Source: Candidatus Parcubacteria bacterium (GTDB taxonomy: Bacteria; Patescibacteria; Paceibacteria; UBA9973; UBA918). From it: a stretch of 64,000 bases of DNA. Positions 53,207 to 60,823 of this stretch are shown piece by piece (the first letter of the stretch is position 1; the number at the start of each line of letters is the position of its first letter). The notes beneath the pieces are model-generated. The model had not been told where the DNA came from, made no database searches, and was given only the letters and a program-made list of their open reading frames with translations. The stretch covers positions 114,369 to 178,368 of the forward strand of contig JAKFXN010000001.1 of NCBI GenBank assembly GCA_021731405.1, given 5' to 3'. The translations under genes were made by a program, and so were the position numbers.

Positions 53207-54046
53207 ACCTTAGAACGATTATAGTTATCGCTGACATTTACTGGGGCTTATATAGTCCAGCAATACAAGACGAATCTCATATCACCCCCCATATTTAACC
53301 TTCCAGCATAGGTCAGGCGTCACCCTCTATACATCCACTTACGTGTTCGCAGAGAGCTGTGTTTTTGTTAAACAGTCGGCAGGAAATCTTTCGCTGCGGC
53401 CTCTCTATTACTAGAAAGGCAGGCCTTATCCCTAAGTTACGGCCGCTTTTTTGCCGAGTTCCTTGAGGACCTCTCACTCGTTCGCCTTAGTCTTCTCGAC
53501 TCTACCACCTGTGTCGGATTGCGGTACGGAACCATTATATTTAACCCAAACGAAGTTTTTCTTGGAAGCGTGCTCCTTACATTGGCTTGACCGTGGTCTC
53601 ACCTTCAGACTCATCTCGGAATATTGCCACGCGGATTTGCCTACGTGACTTCCTCAAAGCTCCAGCACCAATCCAATAAGATGCTGTAAGTACAACGCTC
53701 CGTCCCTCCATAGAAATATAACAGTGTGCAGGAATATTAACCTGCTATCCATCGAGTCCCCCATTCGGGATTCCCTTAGGACCGACTAACCCTTCGCTGA
53801 TCAACATAGCAAAGGAAACCTTGGTATTTCGGCGGACGGGGGTCTCACCCGTCTTGCGGTTACTTGTGCCGGCATTCTCACTCCTCCTCGCTCCACCGCG
53901 GCTCTCGCCTTGGATTCATCGCAGAGAAGGACGCTCTCCTACCACTCGTACATAAATGTACGAATCCGCAGTTTCGGTAATATACTTGAGCCCCGATCAT
54001 CTTCGGCGCAAGGACTCTCGACCAGTGAGCTGTTACGCTTTCTTTA

Positions 54047-54081
<35 letters not shown>

Positions 54082-54648
54082 TTGAGAATCCTCACCTCCT
54101 CAAGTTGCACTGAGTATATATTTAGGGACCTTAACTGGCGATCTGGGCTGTTTCCCTTTCGACCAATGGAGCTTCTCCCCCATAGTCTAACTGCTGCGCT
54201 ATAATCTACTGGTATTCGGAGTTTGATAGGAGCAACGAGATTTCTCCCTGTTTGCTCCTTCCAGTGCTCTACCCCCAGAGGGACCACGCAACGCCAACCC
54301 AAAAGCTGTTTCGGAGAGAACCAGCTATTACGTAATTCGATAAGCTTTTCACTCCTTACCACAAGTCATCCCATAGTTTTGTACGGCTAACGGGTTCGGG
54401 CCTCCACGACCTATTACAGTCGCTTCACCCTGCTCATGGCAAGCTCATCACGCTTCGGGTCGTACCCCTACCCTATATTCGCGCTATTCACGCTCGCTTT
54501 CACTGTGCCTCCGTGGGGCTACCACTTAGACAAAGGATAAAGGTACACTCGCCGGCTCATTCTTCAATAGGCACGCCGTCACCCCAATAAATTGAGGCTC
54601 CGACTCCTTGTAGGTGTATGGTTTCAGATCTATTTCACTCCCCTCTCC

Positions 54649-54694
<46 letters not shown>

Positions 54695-54918
54695 TCCAAG
54701 AATATTTAGCCTTACCAGTTAGTTCTGGCAGATTCATTCGAGCTATTCATGTCTCGAACTACTCAGGAACTCAAACAAAAGAGATATATGCATTTCGAAT
54801 ACAGGACTATTACCTACTGGGGTCGTGCTTTCCAACACATTTTTCTATACATACATTTTATAACTCTTTGCAACTAAATGCCGCCTGAGCCCTACAACCC
54901 CATCCATGTAAACATGAA

Positions 54919-54953
<35 letters not shown>

Positions 54954-55255
54954 AAGGGAATCGCAAGGACCTTCTTCCTGATCATAATGGCTAACTCAAG
55001 TAAACTTAAGTTAATCTGATCAGAAAGAAAGTCCCATATATTGCTTTCTATTCCTCCAGGTACTGAGATGTTTCACTTCCCTGGGTGCGCATCTACATAC
55101 GTAGATTCCTGCCGATGACAGGAGGGTTTCCCCATTCGGAAATTTCCGGGTCGAAGGTTATTTGGCACCTCGCCGAAACTTATCGCAGCCATAACACGTC
55201 CTTCATCGCTTCTTGAAGCCTAGGCATCCACCATACACCCTTACATTCCTGTAAG

Positions 55256-55846
55256 GAACATTACATACCGCTTGCGCGGTAGAAAGGTCCTTACCTGAAC
55301 ATGTTTTTGTACACCGCTGTACAATTCTGAGTGTCGTCTAGTCTCTGAAAAATACAATAATCAGAACTAGACATGTTTTCGATTTGTTGGGGACGAAAAG
55401 ACCCGCCTTTCAGCAATTGTCTTTACCCAACAAATCATTTTTTACCTACAGCAAGAAAATTGCCTTGCAATTTTCTTGCTATTACCACACGCACGTCGAA
55501 TGCGTGTGGATTTTTCGGAACGGGCCTTATCAACCCGTTCCTAGAATATGCGATTGTATGTATTACCATACAACTCACTTTCACTCGGTCATGCAAAGTC
55601 TAAAAAGACTTTAACCAGTCTCATGCGTCTTCAAAAAAGAAAGTAAACTTTCTTTTTTTCGACACACTCGTCTGCCAAATGCTTACGCATTTGCGCGACG
55701 CTCGTTCAAGTGATTTGTCAAATATCGCGTACCTCCTTGAGTTCTTGGATAAAAAAATCCGCGTTGCCGCGGCATAACATTCGCTGAGCGAAAGTTCTGC
55801 GCGACTAGCTTCTTGATGTCCAATAACTCATAAATACGTAGGCGCC
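55256..55846 (-). other. 23S rRNA leader
   Basis: About 590 bases without a gene between the promoter and 23S. It contains many hairpins: GCAAGAAAATTG/CAATTTTCTTGC near 55453-55482, GATTTGTTGG/CCAACAAATC at 55381-55430, GTCTAGT/ACTAGAC near 55336-55373, CACACGCA/TGCGTGTG near 55487-55509 and AATGC/GCATT. These are candidate processing or antitermination structures. Confidence 0.6.
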
Positions 55847-55874
55847 ATTGTATACAATCAAAAAATAAAGTCAA
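55847..55874 (-). promoter_or_regulatory. Probable promoter of the 23S-tRNA-Trp-5S unit
   Basis: TTGACT at 55874-55869, 16-base spacer, TACAAT at 55852-55847. It implies that 23S has a promoter of its own, separate from 16S. Confidence 0.65.
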
Positions 55875-55989
55875 GCGTTTAGTGTGCTCATTAAGGCTTT
55901 ATTACCCCCAGTACTATCAACAGTTTTATACACACCTAGAAATAGCGCCCAAAAGCGTACGCCAGAGGTACTTTTTAGCCTAAAAACAC

Positions 55990-56020
55990 AAAAGCCCAGC
56001 GCTAAGGGCGCTGGGCTTTT
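55990..56020 (-). terminator. Terminator of the wHTH regulator gene
   Basis: A 12-bp stem AAAGCCCAGCGC/GCGCTGGGCTTT with flanking A and T runs, 11 bases after the stop at 56031. Confidence 0.88.
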
Positions 56021-56030
56021 GTTATCTTCT

Positions 56031-56675
56031 CTACCCCTTAAATGATCCGGTATGAAGCTCGTCTCGTATACCAATCTTGTCGACCAGTATTTGGTGTTTG
56101 TAGTCAAAGATATCCCGAGCCAGTTTGTCGTTCATTCCTACTCGGTAGAGGAGATTGTCAGAAGTCATCACTGCAAAGCGAATTTCAATTCCAATCTCTG
56201 CTTCAAGTGAACGAATGGCGGTCTCTATTTTAGTCTGTGAAATCTTCTTCATCGCTATAAGCACATCAAGCTGCTGCTCAAACTCTCGCACAAAGACCCC
56301 AGCCACTGCCACAAAATCAATTACTCCCGCTTTACGAAGATGTCCAAGAAGATTCTTGCCATCAATTGGTGCTGTTTCAAATAAGAAAGTCTGAAGGGCT
56401 TGCAGCTCTGGAAATTTTTTATTAAGTCCGTATCCCAGTGCTTTGGTTTTTTTATCCTTTCCGTCTCTTCCAACTGTGGTGATATACATTGTGCGCTTTG
56501 TTATCACCTCTGCTCGTTCAAGCGCCGTTATTTCTGTACGAGCGGTGCGACGCACGAGCTTTGCCCGACGACACATATCGTCAAAGGTGAATTCTTTTGA
56601 GGGATTAAAGAGAAAGAAGCGAAGGAGTTTTACTCGCGCTGTGCTTCCAAACAAGATAGAGAGAGGTTCTGCCAT
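56031..56675 (-). CDS. Winged-helix regulator with nucleotidyltransferase-like domain
   Basis: A 214-residue protein. Residues 1-80 (LSILFGSTARVKLLRFFLFN, EFTFDDMCRRAKLVRRTART) are a winged helix; residues about 95-200 (LLGHLRKAGVIDFVAVAGVF, EQQLDVLIAMKKIS, EIGIEIRFAVMTSDNLLYRV) resemble a degenerate nucleotidyltransferase fold. Such fusions are common in CPR; their targets are unknown. A TATAAT lies 14 bases before the ATG and there is no Shine-Dalgarno. Confidence 0.65.
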   Translation of the reverse strand: MAEPLSILFGSTARVKLLRFFLFNPSKEFTFDDMCRRAKLVRRTARTEITALERAEVITKRTMYITTVGRDGKDKKTKALGYGLNKKFPELQALQTFLFETAPIDGKNLLGHLRKAGVIDFVAVAGVFVREFEQQLDVLIAMKKISQTKIETAIRSLEAEIGIEIRFAVMTSDNLLYRVGMNDKLARDIFDYKHQILVDKIGIRDELHTGSFKG

Positions 56676-56755
56676 ACAGTAGTGGCGTGATTATAGCACG
56701 CGCTCTTAAAGTGCAAATCTGGACAAAGAGCCTCGGTGTGTTGTGTCCAAGCAGC

Positions 56756-56784
56756 TTGCCAGATAGTGTCTTTGGACGTATAAA
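56756..56784 (+). promoter_or_regulatory. Sigma-70-type promoter
   Basis: TTGCCA at 56756-56761, 17-base spacer, TATAAA at 56779-56784. Precedes the receiver-like gene at 56820 by about 35 bases. Confidence 0.7.
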
Positions 56785-56819
56785 AAGCACAGCTTTGTTC
56801 ATTCTACTGGAGATACAAT

Positions 56820-57158
56820 ATGGAAAGCATCATTGACGGTATTGTCATTTTAACGGAGAACAAGGACATAAACTTATACCTCAAAACGACACACCATAGT
56901 TCTGTCGCCATTACCTTCGCCTCCATGCTCGAATCACATCGGTACTTTGCGCTCTATCTGAAGGAGGTTAGTCATCTGTATATCGACCTCGATAGTCCCA
57001 AAGCTCCTGCCGACTCGCTTGGCTTCATGAAGCTGCTGTGGGAGAAAAAACCAGATCTCAAAATCATTCTGGTCTCCAAAGACATACACCGCTTGATAGC
57101 GACTGGAGTTGACCAATCCTTCTTCAAGCTCTTGCCGACGACGAACTTCAAATCTTAA
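56820..57158 (+). CDS. Degenerate receiver-like protein in an SD-type cassette
   Basis: A 112-residue protein. IVILTENKDINLYLKTTH, HLYIDLDSPKAPADSLGFMK and LKIILVSKDIHRLIATG follow the strand-helix order of CheY-like receivers, with an aspartate in the phosphorylation-site strand, but the acidic pair at the N-terminus is missing. It may be a pseudo-receiver. GGAG lies 8 bases before the ATG; the terminator overlaps the stop. Same strand as the CheY-like gene that follows. Confidence 0.55.
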   Translation: MESIIDGIVILTENKDINLYLKTTHHSSVAITFASMLESHRYFALYLKEVSHLYIDLDSPKAPADSLGFMKLLWEKKPDLKIILVSKDIHRLIATGVDQSFFKLLPTTNFKS

Positions 57159-57182
57159 GCCCCGCACAAGTGCGGGGCTTAA
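57155..57182 (+). terminator. Terminator overlapping the stop codon
   Basis: A 13-bp perfect stem TTAAGCCCCGCAC/GTGCGGGGCTTAA with an AA loop. The stop codon of the receiver-like gene is inside the first arm. There is no T run after it. Confidence 0.8.
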
Positions 57183-57222
57183 CTAAATAAATAATCCTAC
57201 AATTACAGGTAGTGAGCAATGT

Positions 57223-57250
57223 TTGACATTCCAATGTTTTGTGGCATTAT
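57223..57250 (+). promoter_or_regulatory. Sigma-70-type promoter
   Basis: TTGACA at 57223-57228, 16-base spacer, CATTAT at 57245-57250, about 40 bases before the CheY-like gene. Confidence 0.7.
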
Positions 57251-57291
57251 TTAATCAGAACCCCGCACCTCAACCCTCTTAGGAGAATCCC

Positions 57292-57708
57292 ATGACTAAA
57301 GCTTTTGATTCGCTGCGCATCCTCATTGTTGACGACGATCCGACACAACGCATGCTCATGACTGCCCACCTCAACGCAATCGGCATCACCAAGTGCCTTG
57401 AGGCCGCTGACGGCAAAGAAGCACTGGCTCTCCTTTCGAGCAGCCAAGACGTTGACCTGATAGTCACCGACAACAAGATGCCCATCATGGATGGACCAGA
57501 CTTCATCCGCACTCTCCGCAGTCTCAGGGCCTACAGCCACATCAAAGTGGTTATGGCCTCGGACAACTTGTCTGATCGACCAAACAAACAACCTGCAGAA
57601 AACATCCTTCGCGATTTTCTGACAGAACACAATGTTCTGCCGATTCCCAAGGACCGACTCAGCCGCGCCGTCCTCCGAGAGATTCTGGAAGAGCTGCTCG
57701 GGGATTGA
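57292..57708 (+). CDS. CheY-like response regulator receiver protein
   Basis: A 138-residue single-domain receiver. DDD at residues 14-16, phospho-acceptor D60 in LIVTDNKMPIMDGPDF, S90 in VVMASDN and K120 in LPIPKDRL occupy the expected positions. It should be phosphorylated by a histidine kinase, but none is in the window, and no output domain is attached. AGGAG lies 7 bases before the ATG. The stretch between S90 and K120 is longer than usual (SDRPNKQPAENILRDFLTEH). Confidence 0.85.
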   Translation: MTKAFDSLRILIVDDDPTQRMLMTAHLNAIGITKCLEAADGKEALALLSSSQDVDLIVTDNKMPIMDGPDFIRTLRSLRAYSHIKVVMASDNLSDRPNKQPAENILRDFLTEHNVLPIPKDRLSRAVLREILEELLGD

Positions 57709-57722
57709 CCAATTACCGAGCA

Positions 57723-57752
57723 CCCACAACCCTGCATTCATGTGGGGTTTTT
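57723..57752 (+). terminator. Weak terminator
   Basis: CCCACA/TGTGGG with a 12-base loop followed by GTTTTT, just after the CheY-like gene. Confidence 0.6.
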
Positions 57753-57768
57753 CTATACTCAATCTTGC

Positions 57769-57819
57769 TTGCTATTCTCCATATGTAGGGTATAATCGTA
57801 AATGACTCGGCTTGTCATT
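57769..57819 (+). promoter_or_regulatory. Promoter with overlapping inverted repeat
   Basis: TTGCTA at 57769-57774, 16-base spacer, perfect TATAAT at 57791-57796. An inverted repeat AATGAC/GTCATT (57801-57819) covers the expected start site and could be an operator. Confidence 0.65.
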
Positions 57820-57858
57820 AGCCACAAAATATAATGACTTCACTCCAAGGAGACGATA

Positions 57859-57960
57859 ATGAAGAAGAGGGGTATTTCTTTTCGCGCGCGTATTGCGATT
57901 GGTGCACTCATTTATGTCTGTGGCTTTTTGGCCATCATCGACATGCTTCCGAAGCTGTAG
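57859..57960 (+). CDS. 33-residue membrane peptide in an SD-type cassette
   Basis: A 33-codon frame (MKKRGISFRARIAIGALIYV, then CGFLAIIDMLPKL) with a basic N-terminus and one membrane helix. AAGGAG lies 7 bases before the ATG, a perfect -10 precedes it and a terminator follows, so expression is well supported although the protein is short. Similar in style to the 32-residue peptide at 22883. Function unknown. Confidence 0.65.
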   Translation: MKKRGISFRARIAIGALIYVCGFLAIIDMLPKL

Positions 57961-57998
57961 TACAGATGTTCGGAGTAACTGGTTCTTTCAGAATTCAC

Positions 57999-58030
57999 AA
58001 AAGACCCCGCTATCTATAGCAGGGTCTTTT
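57999..58030 (+). terminator. Intrinsic terminator
   Basis: An interrupted stem AAAAGACCC-GCTA/TAGC-GGGTCTTTT followed by T residues, after the 33-residue peptide gene. Confidence 0.85.
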
Positions 58031-58033
58031 TTC

Positions 58034-58226
58034 TATTATAAAAACCGCAAATAGGGTTTTTATAATAAGCGGAGTTACTTAGCTCCTCTCAAGTTACTAA
58101 GCTTTTTATGTCGCTACTCTCATAAAAATCTAAGTACTTGTCGACACGCCTCGCTGGTTCGGCTCCTTTTGGGGTCGCCTCACATCGCTGCGGCTCTGGA
58201 GCAAAAGTAATTGAAATATAGGTATT
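58034..58226. other. Gap with inverted repeats, no gene
   Basis: About 190 bases. A 12-bp stem ATTATAAAAACC/GGTTTTTATAAT lies at about 58035-58068. At 58196-58210 a 15-base copy of the complement of the rplL 3' end (CTGGAGCAAAAGTAA) appears, followed by TGAAATA, which also matches. No coding frame is convincing. Confidence 0.5.
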
Positions 58227-58253
58227 AAAAAACTGCCCAATGGGCAGTTTTTT
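58227..58253 (-). terminator. Terminator of rplJ-rplL
   Basis: AAAAAACTGCCC/GGGCAGTTTTTT with a short loop, 9 bases after the rplL stop. Confidence 0.88.
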
Positions 58254-58261
58254 AATTAACC

Positions 58262-58624
58262 TTATTTCAAAGTTACTTTTGCTCCAGCTTCTTCAAGCTT
58301 TGCCTTGAGAGCTTCAGCGTCTTCCTTCTTCATACCTTCTTTTACCATTGATGGAGCTGCGTCTACAAGGTCCTTAGCTTCCTTGAGTCCAAGACCAAGT
58401 ACTTCCTTAACAACCTTGATAACAGCAATCTTCTGTGCGCCACCTTCTGTAAGTTCTACAGCGAATTCTGATTGCTCTTCAGCACCAGCTCCTGCTGCGG
58501 CTGGTCCTGCTACTGCTACTGCAGCTGCTGAAACGCCCCACTTCTCTTCAATTGTCTTTACGAGCTCATTGAGCTCAAGTACGGTCATCTTCTCTACTGC
58601 CTCGATGATTTGTGCTTGTGTCAT
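58262..58624 (-). CDS. rplL: 50S ribosomal protein L7/L12
   Basis: A 120-residue protein with the usual N-terminal dimer domain (IIEAVEKMTVLELNELVKTI), an alanine-rich hinge (VAVAGPAAAGAGAEEQ) and C-terminal domain (IAVIKVVKEVLGLGLKEAKD). It forms the stalk that recruits translation factors. The start at 58624 is standard; the frame to 58660 reads untranslated sequence. No Shine-Dalgarno before the ATG, notable for a gene that is usually very highly expressed. Confidence 0.97.
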   Translation of the reverse strand: MTQAQIIEAVEKMTVLELNELVKTIEEKWGVSAAAVAVAGPAAAGAGAEEQSEFAVELTEGGAQKIAVIKVVKEVLGLGLKEAKDLVDAAPSMVKEGMKKEDAEALKAKLEEAGAKVTLK

Positions 58625-58666
58625 ATGTAATATTTGGGTTTTTAAAATGTGATTGTGCAATAGTCG

Positions 58667-59152
58667 TTATGCTTTTGTCTCTGCAACTTTACTGAGAACG
58701 ACAGCAAATCGCTGACGTGGTGAGTTAACGAGCTGAGCAAACATTGCGCGCAGTGTATCAAGTGGAGGAATAGATGCAATAGCAACCATTTCTGCCTTGT
58801 CCTTGAACACTCCTTGGAAAACTCCACCAACAATCGCGAGATTGTCTTTGTACTTTGTAGTGAATTCCTTGATGTTTTGTGCTGGAGCAATTGCGTCTTC
58901 GCTGTATGCGATAGCAATTTCACCACCTAGCTCTGGCATTGTTCCTTCGAACTTTTCGCCAAACGCTCGCTGCATAAGAGTCTTCTTAGCTACGAAGTAG
59001 CCAACGCCCTTTTCACGTAATTGCTTACGCATTGCAGTTGTATTGGCAACGGTAAGACCTTTGTAATGTACAAAGACGATAGCGTCTGCGGAATCACGTA
59101 CAGTCTCGAGCTTTGCCAAAATATCTTGCTTCTTGGCTTTAGTAATGGCCAT
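58667..59152 (-). CDS. rplJ: 50S ribosomal protein L10
   Basis: A 161-residue L10: AITKAKKQDILAKLETVRDS, VFVHYKGLTVANTTAMRKQL and KKTLMQRAF are typical; the C-terminal helix that holds L7/L12 is present but short. It anchors L7/L12 dimers on 23S rRNA. 42 bases before rplL, same operon. No Shine-Dalgarno. Confidence 0.96.
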   Translation of the reverse strand: MAITKAKKQDILAKLETVRDSADAIVFVHYKGLTVANTTAMRKQLREKGVGYFVAKKTLMQRAFGEKFEGTMPELGGEIAIAYSEDAIAPAQNIKEFTTKYKDNLAIVGGVFQGVFKDKAEMVAIASIPPLDTLRAMFAQLVNSPRQRFAVVLSKVAETKA

Positions 59153-59315
59153 GATGTTTTGTACTAGAACGAATAAACACAGGTCATGGATATACTTGAG
59201 TCAAGTATATCGATGGCTTCGACCCCATTTCAAAAAGAGATGGACCTCGGTGGGCGACTATTTCTAGTCATTACCGCACGTGCGTGCGACCAACTGTCAT
59301 GAGCCTGGTCCGAAG
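59153..59315 (-). promoter_or_regulatory. rplJ leader, candidate L10 autoregulatory RNA
   Basis: About 160 bases of leader with good stems (CGCACG/CGTGCG, ATATACTTGA/TCAAGTATAT). A promoter fits just upstream: TTACCT at 59343-59338 and TATATT at 59321-59316, 16-base spacer. Position and structure are as expected for the L10 leader, which binds L10-L12 to repress translation; I cannot confirm the kink-turn consensus by eye. Confidence 0.5.
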
Positions 59316-59352
59316 AATATACCAGATATAGGGCTGAAGGTAAAGGGTACGT

Positions 59353-59388
59353 AAAAGCCGCCAGAAGCAAAGCTCCTGGCGGCTTTTT
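59353..59388 (-). terminator. Intrinsic terminator
   Basis: AAAAGCCGCCAG/CTGGCGGCTTTT around a 10-base loop, after the gene that ends at 59400. Confidence 0.88.
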
Positions 59389-59399
59389 GGGCTTCACTC

Positions 59400-59792
59400 T
59401 TACCCGACCACCTTTCCCGCCTCTGCTCCAGCACTAATATCATAGAGAACGGTTGGTTCCAATATAAGTACACCCTTAACCACTCGAGTTGGTAGTGTGT
59501 TCTTTATCCAACCAACTACTTCATCAAATACATCTCCTTGTGTTTTGTATGTAGCTTTAGCCTTAATTCGATACCCAGACAAACCAGACCAGAAAGTCAG
59601 AGCAACATCTGGGTTTGCCTCAACATTACGGACCGTCTGTCCAAAAAAATAATTAACAAGAACCACCTTACCATCCATCATTCGTACACTTGAAACTGGT
59701 ACCACGCTCACACCATCAGCTTCGCTGTATGTAGCCAAAGCCTTAGCCTCTGCATCAAGTAGTGCTTGTTGTACCTCAATTGAAATCTGCAT
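59400..59792 (-). CDS. Pyridoxamine-5'-phosphate-oxidase-like FMN-binding protein
   Basis: A 130-residue split-barrel protein: ALATYSEADGVSVVPVSSVR, KVVLVNYFFGQTVRNVEANP and VALTFWSGLSGYRIKAKATY follow the PPOX fold used by flavin or F420 enzymes. Substrate unknown. The sequence before the ATG is AT-rich without a Shine-Dalgarno. Confidence 0.75.
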   Translation of the reverse strand: MQISIEVQQALLDAEAKALATYSEADGVSVVPVSSVRMMDGKVVLVNYFFGQTVRNVEANPDVALTFWSGLSGYRIKAKATYKTQGDVFDEVVGWIKNTLPTRVVKGVLILEPTVLYDISAGAEAGKVVG

Positions 59793-59806
59793 ACACTATT
59801 TAATTC

Positions 59807-60286
59807 TTATCCTTCATTTTCTCGTTTGGCTACCTCCGCCTTATGCCCAATCAAGTTTGAAAGTATTTGGAGGAACGCTCCGACTGATGAGAGTGCTAGA
59901 AGCACCACGAGATACACACCATACGGTGAAATGAGGTAGATGAATATCACCATAGCTGCTGCCCACATACTGAAGCACCACGGGCAAGATAGAAGGTCGG
60001 CTAGCGTGCGGCGCGGACCAAACTTTGGCTTCTCAAGCTCGTAGCCTTTTCCTGCTTTCACAATATCCCAGAACTGTTCGCGGAAGAATTTGGTAATCGC
60101 ATCGTACACAAAGAGTCTCGTCACGCGCCAAGTAGCCAGTGCTAGAAGTACATAGTCCGTGACGGTAAGTTCCGTGAGTGGTACGCGCGACTCCGTCTCT
60201 AGAATAATTGCCGCCATTGTGATAAGTCCCAGAAAGAAGACTGAGAAGACAACGTTCCAAAAATATTGATCAGTGATTTTAATCAT
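59807..60286 (-). CDS. DUF1360 family membrane protein
   Basis: A 159-residue protein with three or four helices. LLALATWRVTRLFVYDAITK and LADLLSCPWCFSMWAAAMVI are the conserved DUF1360 motifs, including the CPWC pair. Function of the family is unknown. The start at 60286 is fixed by TATAAT ending 9 bases upstream, and the stop codon of the upstream small gene lies in that TATAAT. Confidence 0.8.
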   Translation of the reverse strand: MIKITDQYFWNVVFSVFFLGLITMAAIILETESRVPLTELTVTDYVLLALATWRVTRLFVYDAITKFFREQFWDIVKAGKGYELEKPKFGPRRTLADLLSCPWCFSMWAAAMVIFIYLISPYGVYLVVLLALSSVGAFLQILSNLIGHKAEVAKRENEG

Positions 60287-60296
60287 AACTTCCCTA

Positions 60297-60392
60297 TTAT
60301 ACACCGAGACCCACAATCAAAATAAAGAAAAGTGTCCCCGCCACCACCGCCGCAAAACTCATCAAAAATCGATAAAAAGTTTTATTGAACAT
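60297..60392 (-). CDS. 31-residue membrane peptide, leaderless
   Basis: A 31-codon frame (MFNKTFYRFLMSFAAVVAGT, then LFFILIVGLGV) with one membrane helix. TGCTATACT ends 8 bases before the ATG, as in other leaderless genes here, and the stop TAA is shared with the -10 box of the next gene. The tight fit between two promoters supports it as a gene. Function unknown. Confidence 0.6.
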   Translation of the reverse strand: MFNKTFYRFLMSFAAVVAGTLFFILIVGLGV

Positions 60393-60410
60393 GTCCTTGC
60401 AGTATAGCAT

Positions 60411-60815
60411 TTATGAATTACGGTACGCGCGGACGACTTGAATTATAGAACCAATTGTGAAGATGAAGTACAACAAGCCTAGTGCAGGGGCATCAAACAT
60501 TCCCTGCATCTGCCCTGCTGGTGAATGGTGTAGCTCTAGATTAATAACCGTACTTAGGAGTAAGACAGTTGGGATAGCGTACTTTGCAAACCTCCACCAC
60601 GCTGTGAAAACTTGTCCGGACATCCTATAGGTCAGTATCGAGAAAAATAATATGAATGGGGCAAAAATAAGAATGTTATGGAGAAACTCTGTGTTGCTAA
60701 AGCAGGAAAATGACCCTGTGTTATCACAAAAATTTACAGCTAAAGGACTTCGCATCGTAAATAATATTACCGTCCCCAGCATGGATCCTAATATAATAAT
60801 TAATTTAGTATTCAT
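60411..60815 (-). CDS. Membrane protein of unknown function
   Basis: A 134-residue protein with four membrane helices and two cysteines in the first outside loop (NFCDNTGSFSCFSN), which may form a disulfide. No family recognised. It follows the lipase-like gene by 8 bases and may be co-transcribed with it. Confidence 0.6.
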   Translation of the reverse strand: MNTKLIIILGSMLGTVILFTMRSPLAVNFCDNTGSFSCFSNTEFLHNILIFAPFILFFSILTYRMSGQVFTAWWRFAKYAIPTVLLLSTVINLELHHSPAGQMQGMFDAPALGLLYFIFTIGSIIQVVRAYRNS

Positions 60816-60823
60816 AAATATAT

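Noticed and set aside
57831..58019. 61-codon frame starting at 57834
   Set aside because: Different frame from the 33-residue peptide, begins before its SD and runs into the terminator; the SD points to the ATG at 57859.
59160..59320. Small-molecule riboswitch before rplJ
   Set aside because: Position and gene context fit an L10 autoregulatory leader better; no known riboswitch core was seen.
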